NCBI GenBank assembly: GCA_918807975.1
Contig: OU964918.1
Span: forward strand, 30,612,477-30,676,476
Origin: Aplidium turbinatum
Lineage: Eukaryota; Chordata; Ascidiacea; Aplousobranchia; Polyclinidae
DNA: 64,000 bases
Reading direction: 5' to 3'
A program made the translations under genes and the position numbers. A model generated the notes under the pieces. It was not told where the DNA came from and ran no database searches. It saw only the letters and a list, made by a program, of their open reading frames with translations. This document shows positions 57,571 through 64,000 of the stretch, in pieces; positions within the stretch are counted from its first letter, which is position 1, and every line of letters begins with the position of its first letter.

Positions 57571-58158
57571 TTTTTTGTAGACCAGCTTGATGTGTAAAAA
57601 TGGAAATATGTTTTTACGTGACGTTTTTAGCAGCAAAACGAAGATTTTAAATCAATCTAAATGATGGTTGATTTTCTGTCTGGATATGCAGGATACTTAA
57701 CAATGGTGGGCTTTTTCTATGGAGCAAGAGCAGTGTTAAAAAATTATGGACTTCACACAAAAACTGCATAGAATTTCAAACAATTGCTCTCCATTGTATT
57801 TTAGTTCAATAATTTTCTCACCAGTTACTTTAGTTTTTTACTGTATTTTCTATCTGTTATGTTTGTAGACTGCGTAAGAATATTTAGCACAAGCATATAT
57901 ATGATTTAGAAAGTATATTGAAACATTAGGTAACAGTAAGCTTCATGTTAGTTGACTTCAGTCTTCAAGCACATTTTTAACAAAATCATTCATTGTACAA
58001 AGTCGGTGTTTCCACTTTGAAATGTAAAAATCAATTACCAATTTAAGCTGATCGCGATGCCACACTATCGTTTGTTTCTTTGAATTCAATTTAATTGTAA
58101 ATTATAGGAAAACTTGATAGTTATGTGTAGAAATTTAACCAAGCTTTAAATTGCAATC
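57571..58158. other. Region just upstream of MARVEL paralog 3
   Basis: AT-rich and presumably includes the promoter and 5' UTR. No defined element or exon was recognised. Confidence 0.4.
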
Positions 58159-59475
58159 ATGGTGGACATTTCGCTGAACAAAAACTTCCTGACATCACCT
58201 CCGGGAATATTCAAAATCCTTGAAATCATATTTGGATTGCTCTGCTGGGCGTTGACTGCTGAAGTATCTCCATACAGCTCCCCGCATCAATTTGTAATGT
58301 TTGTTTCTGTAACATCGTGGATTCTAACTGTGTAAGCCATAAGACTACTTAATTGTATTATCTTAATTGTATCTTAGTTGTGTAGACTAAACTATGTGGT
58401 AAATTTAGTTACGAAACATTTATACAAGCAGTAGTCACAAAACTTGCCCTCACCGTTCAACTCCAGTAGCCTACAGTCGTTTGCAGAGGTTGAATCAATG
58501 TAAATATGACAGATTTTTCTGTCTGCTATGTTTGCTTCATCTGTCATCTAAAGATCGTCTTTGCTGAGTTTGATTCTTATTTTGACGTGGCATGTTCTGC
58601 AGCAAAGTCTCGTTCAACAATAAAATTGCTTCTGTACCTAAGACTAAGACAGATGAGCTGGGGAAAAATTTGAATGACTAAAATAGATAACAAATGTAAT
58701 CTCGTCAGGATCTGACAATTTCAAAGCTAGCACCAAGATGTTTAACAAAAAATCTTTACATTGCTTTGTCGGGTTTCGTTTTTTACTCACTCATTTAGCG
58801 AGAAAACTAAAGTTATAAAATCTTTGTTTTAAGTATAAGGCAGACAGTCGTAGACGTACGTTATTAGGGGCAGATCAAAGAGGTTTCAAAATTACTGATT
58901 TATTACATTTAATGATATTGATCGGTTTTTGTAGAGATAATATTAAAACCGGTCAACACACGTTATTTAAGAACTAAAACTTGTTACGTAGCCTACGTAC
59001 AGTTTAGCCTACATAAGATTGTATTTTTTCGAGTTTTCATCACTTGGTAAATGATTGAAACTTACGATAAATTTTCCATCAGTTATGAAAAAAAATATTT
59101 TAAAAATGCTAATGCTATAAGCACAGTTGAAAGTGATAAAAGATGTAAGTACATTACAAATATGTAACCACTAATGAGATTTCATTTTGCAGAATACTAT
59201 TCGTTGTCTACTTGCTGGGTCTTCATTCAGGAATGTGCTCTGGTGCTCCTTGGTCAGCCTTCGAATTTTTCTTCAACATTTTTTGGGCCGTCCTTTATTT
59301 CATTGCAGCCATTGTGTCGGCTGTGTACACATACAACACAAGCCAACTAATCGCTGCTACATTTTTTGCCTTCTTTACCTGCATTTTCTATTGCATTCAC
59401 TCCGTGGTAGCTTTCGTCAAATGGAGAGGTTCGTTGCCATGGCAATCTGGGCCACCTGTGACTGTCAATACGTGA
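58159..59475 (+). CDS. MARVEL-type four-pass membrane protein, paralog 3
   Basis: There are two coding exons, 58159-58331 and 59193-59475, joined in phase 2 (GT|A) across an 861-bp GTAAGC...TTGCAG intron. The product is 151 residues. The N-terminus is only about 15 residues, so the Ser/Thr-rich extension of the other paralogs is absent. Hydrophobic segments lie at about 16-34, 44-68, 79-102 and 111-132. FGLLCWALTA, QFVMFVSVTSW and CSGAPWS closely match paralog 1 (22257), so these two are nearest relatives although paralog 2 lies between them. The end motif WRGSLPWQ is conserved. An AATAAA lies 13 bp after the stop. Family role: organising membrane domains and trafficking. Confidence 0.92.
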
Positions 59476-59487
59476 TTTGTCACTTCC

Positions 59488-59493
59488 AATAAA
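59488..59493 (+). promoter_or_regulatory. Polyadenylation signal of MARVEL paralog 3
   Basis: AATAAA lies 13 bp after the stop codon, which implies a very short 3' UTR. Confidence 0.65.
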
Positions 59494-61693
59494 GTAACAA
59501 AGATGCTGCAAAAGAAAATTTAAACAACTCCTGGGTTTTCTAAACAACTTTTAACTTTGTTTCAACTTAAAATCACTCTATACTGTTTGAAAAATTGTTT
59601 TGAAACAAAATTTTGGTTCTTTGAAATATCGTTTGTATATGCAGTAAAATTTGGTTTCTTTTTATTAAAATGTTTCTTATTTAAACTCGTAGAGACTAGA
59701 TTTACAAGTTATGCATCACGAAAGAGTATCACGTTTAGATATAACCTACCTTTATTTATTTGAATCTTTGAACGACAAAGATAACAGCTCTCACAATTAC
59801 ATTAGTTAAATGCGTTGCGCCTTGAAATGGGTTCGCTAGTTGTACGATTGCTTTGTGGGATTTTCTTTGCCTACCCTTGCTCTTCTTTGGTATGAGCAAA
59901 ACGCATCAAGATGTGTTCCCTTGACGATCGTTACAACTTTTGATAACGCTAACGCACCATGGACGATTTTTATAGCAAGCGATTTAAAGAACGTTTGCGT
60001 TTTGTCGCCTATATTTCTAGACTTTTGCTATGTTGACGTGTATTGTTTTCGCTGTAATGATCAGAAATAAAAACAACTAAGTTGAATTGAAAATTTGTCA
60101 GAGACCTTTTTTAAAGTGCCTTGTTTGTTTGAGGGGAGGCGGGCTTCTTGTAGACACAGAGTCATATTACTCTTTAAACGGTCCTGCCTATTTGTATTTG
60201 AGTGCATGGCCACTTGGGTAATCATATGCACTGGTTGCTTCAAAATATATCATCACATTTGCTTGTTTCCATCATGACAGTAGTGAACGCCAGGATTTTT
60301 ATCGGCCCACTACATATTATAGTTATTGCGTATCTTTTACAGCTTTCGCTTTCTTAGTTTTTCAATACAACAATTTTTATATGGATATTTATGTTTTTAT
60401 TACCAAGCTCGTACACTAATTTTACATTTTCGCAATTTCAAAAACGTATCTTTTGCACATAAAAACTTTTTTTTATTTCTGTGTCGTTTATAATGAGTCT
60501 GGTGAAAGCAGTTGTGGCTCGAGGTAGCCTATAGGTTACATAAATAGTTTAAATACTCATGGCAATCGGTGAAGAAAATAATTGTTCTTTAGGTCATCTT
60601 TTTTCTGCGACGTATTTAGACTTTATTTTTAAACGCAGTGATGAATTATTACAACCGGCATTTAAAGAATCAATAATAATAATCATGGATATGTTTGTCA
60701 AACATCAGTAGGCTACAGTTTAGCCCGCGGAAGAAGTAGTCTAAGTGTTTGCGGTACTAGCTTTTGCATAGCACGCACCCACATTTGCATAGATTACAGG
60801 CCTACCGCTAGTTTTCATAAGTTTGAAAGTATGGTTTGCATGAAAAGGAAGTAGTACAAGGTTAGGTGTGCAAGAATCAACACAAACTTTCTCATGTTGC
60901 CTGCTTTCTTCTGACGTCAAGAGAAAACTAAACTATTCCACTTGAGGTTATTTGCAACGTGAAACAAAAAATGAGACGTCCTTTACAAAATTATGCTTTT
61001 GCTCATGTATTGACATACAGAATATTCTTGCTTGTTCTCACAGTGTTAGCAGCATTTAGAATAAGAAATTTCAACAGAGGTAGCTCGTTCTTAACATGGT
61101 AGGATTAATACTGTGCACAATAATAAAAGCAAGGAAATACAAAAAAAATAACTGCCTCGTTTCAGTGGAGGATGAGCAATAACGTATATTATTTTTGGCT
61201 CATCAACGGGTTGCTCGCAAGGCCCACAATTTAAAACAGTTAATTTTAAATTATGCTTAAGGATCCCACTTCTATGTGATTCCAAAAAGCCTTGGCAGTT
61301 ACACTACTTCTTCAAAGCTGACCAAGCACCTCCATGTGTTGCACACTGCTAAGAAGTGCAAGATGTGGTGGTCGAAAATGGTGCGTTACGCTTTTGCTGC
61401 CTTCCAATGCAGCTTCTACTCTACTGTAAGCTACGATATTTAAATAAAATAAACGTTAAAAACTGTTCAACTTGGCACAAACAGTTGGTATAGCAGGTTT
61501 TGAATGTCAGGTGATAGCAATGTTATATTGCTGTATTCTCTTTTGTCATAGATTGATACAAGATAATATTTAAAATATTACTGTCTCACAGATATTTTTC
61601 CTTTACCCTTTTACACGGCCATCTTTTTGCAATCACATTTTCTTCTTTTTTCAATGCTTTAACATTCATGTTAATGCTTTTCTTAGGTGCAGC
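59494..61693. other. Intergenic region between convergent genes
   Basis: Contains the 3' flanks of MARVEL paralog 3 and, from the right, of the sulfotransferase gene. A TAACGCACCATGGA match to paralog 2 exon 2 occurs near 59949, but the surrounding sequence does not align. No exon or element end was recognised. Confidence 0.45.
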
Positions 61694-64000
61694 TCATATT
61701 GGCCTGGTGTAGTTAAATAACAGATAATCGTCCTGAAGAAGATGAACTAACTTATCGAGATTTTCTTTTGACTTCAAATTTGTGTAATATTTGTCCAACA
61801 CATGATCATCTGTGTGATGTTTGTACTTTTCTTTGAGAAAGATATCTTTCGGGGCTCCAATGAGATGAAGAAAATATCTGAAAACAATATAGCATAAAAC
61901 ATTTTATAAGAATATTGAATTAGGGAGGCAAAAATTCAATTAAACAGTATAACAACGACAGATGGACACAGTAAAATTAATTTAGCTTGTGTACTTTTGC
62001 ACTGCTAAAGCAATTCCACGAATTTTGTTGACTAGAAGGTGTACTAAATAAATATGTTCTTAAGAGCATGGCATTCCAAAGACGCCCCAAGCTTGTAGTT
62101 ATAGGCTACACAAGCTGGAAAAAAATACGATAACCTGCAAGTATATTGTCCAGATACTTCGAACTTTAAATAGGCTAGGCTACAGCTAAATTGCCCAGTG
62201 AATAAAAATACAGTATAATATACTGGTTGCCATCCAATTTAAAATATTTCAAATTTGTCAAGACAACTTTTCGCATTTTCCAACGTATCCTTGCCTAAGT
62301 TAAAGCTGCATGTCACCTGGAATCTTCAAGCATAGTTTCTTGATGAACAATGACATCATAATCTATAGCACAAGGCTGGCATAGATGTCTATACATTTTC
62401 CAGTGCAAATCTCCATTTCTTAAAGCGGGAGTGTTCACCAAATAGGAAATAAATTCATCAAAAGTCGCAAATTTGTGATCTACAATTAATAGTTTGTCAA
62501 TTAAAATACCATTGTAGCCTACAGCAGTTGATTAATTGATTTGATTTTTATCCTCGGTCTGGGAAAGGTTCTTTGGGAGCTTTAATCCTATCCTGGCACT
62601 TTCGCATATTTTTCGCCCAACTCCATAGCCCTGATTTTTCAAACCAAAAGCAAAGAAAACTAAGCAACAACTATGTTTAACCCAAATTCCATAACAGACC
62701 CAAAATCCAATTCCAGTCCGCCGCGTTAGCTCAGTGATTACTCGCCCAGTTCAAAATCACGCGGCGCAAGTTCGAATCTCGGGGTGTGCGCTTGAGCAAC
62801 GCATTTCAGGACTGCTCTCCATTCAACGGCACCTAGTGGATGGAATAATTTCCCGGCAACAACACTTCAACAATCGTAAAACTTCACTCTGCCAATCTCA
62901 ATAACCGGCCCTGTTGTCAAGAGCCTCTACAAGTATGCAAAACTACCAAGAATACCCAATCAAGGCTTTGTCAGTCCGAGGATAAAGATTCAAAACCAAC
63001 CAACCAGATCGGATGTCATTTGTAACAATATGATCAATTAATCATAGGCTACATACTAAGATTCGTGACTTCCATTATACAGTAGGCCTACAATCAAGAG
63101 ATTTCACTTTCGATAGATGAAAACTTTCGATAACTTTCGACAGATGAAAATCAAGTAAGTCAATTGTTTTTTCTGTTTCGTCGCAGTAGTTTCCTTCACC
63201 ATGTAGCTTGCTAGCAGTAAAGGTTTCTTTGCAAGCAGCGAACATAGGCTACTTAAGACAAGGCCTAAATCATATTTTTAATTTCTAATTGATAATTAGA
63301 ATAGACTATTGAATCATTTTAAATTTTATAAATCAATTGAGAAATTATTTTTTATTTTTTCAAAACATTGTCGGGTCGGTTTGTTGTCAACCAAAAGTGA
63401 TAAGCCAGGCTATGTCGCTTTGTTTGAAATTGGAATGATCACCCAAGTATAGTCTACCGCTATCTCTAATAAAAATCTAAAAATTGCCAGAAAGCATTGA
63501 AACAACACGTTTTTTCATACAAAGACAAAACATATTACACCTTTTGTCAACTTGCACACTTGGTTTATATACAGACTTCATCTTTTTTTCCTAACCCCAT
63601 GTCAACCGTACCCTTCCCAAAACAAATTTCTGGCTACCCTACACAACTACAACTGTAATCCAGCCTATTCCATTGACAACATTTGTAATTTTTACTGATT
63701 GGCTAAACATAAACGTTTTAACTATTTCAATTAACACCAACCTGTACTACAAAAGTAATGTTATTTTTTTCTATAGATTTTCGTGCATCTTGGTTGTCCT
63801 TCATGTACACTGTACACTAGTATTTCAACGCTTACCTGTGAACGTTTCGTTTCCTTGCGATTTCCGCAACATTTTTGAAAAGGATTTGTAAAACGATATC
63901 GGTTTGTTGTCAAGTTTGTCTCTGAATGCGGAAAGAAGCCGCTCCAATGGTTCTCGAACAACAAGGATTTTTTTTACTTTTTTTTCTCCAAGTTTTCTTT
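61694..64000 (-). CDS. Carbohydrate sulfotransferase (CHST8-14-like), last three exons
   Basis: Minus-strand exons are 64000 (open) to 63836, 62479-62317, and 61877-61694 with stop TGA. Both introns have GT..AG borders and the joins are in frame (G|AT, AG|A). The 169 visible residues begin with KKVKKILVVREPLERLLSAF, whose RxPxxRxxSxxR pattern is the 3'-phosphate-binding motif for PAPS. TFDEFISYLVNTP, HWKMYRHLCQPCAIDYDVIV and HQETMLEDS follow. The C-terminus is LIGAPKDIF then DDYLLFNYTRPI. This order is that of Golgi type II sulfotransferases acting on chondroitin, dermatan or GalNAc-capped glycans; the substrate cannot be told. The N-terminus and membrane anchor lie beyond the window. A SINE occupies the larger intron. 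Confidence 0.92.
62530..62610 (-). mobile_element. SINE 3'-tail fragment in the sulfotransferase intron
   Basis: The minus strand ends with CCGAGGATAAAAATC. It matches the fragment at 3672-3760 for about 65 bp. No tRNA head is seen. Confidence 0.6.
62716..62996 (+). mobile_element. tRNA-derived SINE (family A), complete
   Basis: The plus strand begins with a tRNA-like head: A box TTAGCTCAGTGATTA and B box AAGTTCGAATCTC about 40 bases apart. A body of about 200 bp follows, then the tail CAGTCCGAGGATAAAGATTC. The head lacks a proper 3' acceptor half, so it is not a tRNA gene. It lies antisense in the larger visible intron of the sulfotransferase gene. Confidence 0.8.

Noticed and set aside
59820-60070. 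Possible fourth MARVEL exon (NANAPWTIF, with TAACGCACCATGGA shared with paralog 2)
   Set aside because: Only 14 bases match. The flanking translation has no MARVEL segment, no splice borders and no PWQ tail.
62716-62795. tRNA gene on the plus strand
   Set aside because: Same reasoning: a tRNA-like head of a SINE with a repeat tail shared with other copies.
1-64000. LTR retrotransposon, endogenous virus or Polinton
   Set aside because: I found no LTR pair, primer-binding site, capsid-protease-integrase order or envelope-like frame. All RT blocks here are of the non-LTR type.

Overview
The window is AT-rich, intron-containing animal DNA packed with transposons. It holds LINEs of several clades, tRNA-derived SINEs, and DNA transposons of the hAT, pogo, Kolobok and two unclassified types, around a few host genes. 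Nothing fixes the species. The mix fits a marine invertebrate or basal chordate, a tunicate for example, but that is an inference. I recognised no LTR retrotransposon, endogenous virus, Polinton, CRISPR array, rRNA gene or intact tRNA gene.

Host genes. Three paralogous genes for small four-pass MARVEL-type membrane proteins lie on the + strand at 22257-24547, 41661-42546 and 58159-59475. Each has two coding exons with the intron at the same place, in phase 2, inside predicted membrane segment 2. Each protein ends with a W(K/R)RG..PWQ-type tail. The right edge (61694 to beyond 64000, - strand) carries the last three exons of a carbohydrate sulfotransferase of the CHST8-14 type, convergent with the third MARVEL gene.

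Repeats, left to right. A decayed LINE (1-2330, -) carries a SINE. A second SINE lies at 2590-2845 and a long inverted repeat at 4795-5040. A nearly full-length I-group LINE (about 14200 down to 5079, -) has a gag-like ORF1, endonuclease, reverse transcriptase and RNase H. It was later split by a 2.65-kb DNA transposon with an unclassified protein (6409-9057) and by a hAT element (12117-12977). A pogo MITE follows at 16200-17167, an RTE/BovB-like LINE at 17938-21180, and a further LINE split by a ZBED5-like hAT at 27980-29740.

At 30284-33468 lies a 3.2-kb element with terminal inverted repeats of at least 35 bp, subterminal motif copies, and a decayed gene of a widespread unnamed predicted RNase H-like family. 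Further right are a THAP-encoding Kolobok element (42907-44277), a pogo element nested in a hAT element (48316-50344), and many hAT elements and MITEs. Most of the hAT elements have recognisable 8-bp target duplications.

The clearest unexplained signals are four. The unclassified elements at 30284-33468 and 6409-9057 come first. Next are the arrays of short motifs, in both orientations, inside the two pogo elements. The 7-mer TAGGCTA/TAGCCTA is over-represented, with about sixty copies counted by eye. Last, the same 3' tails recur on different SINE and LINE bodies.
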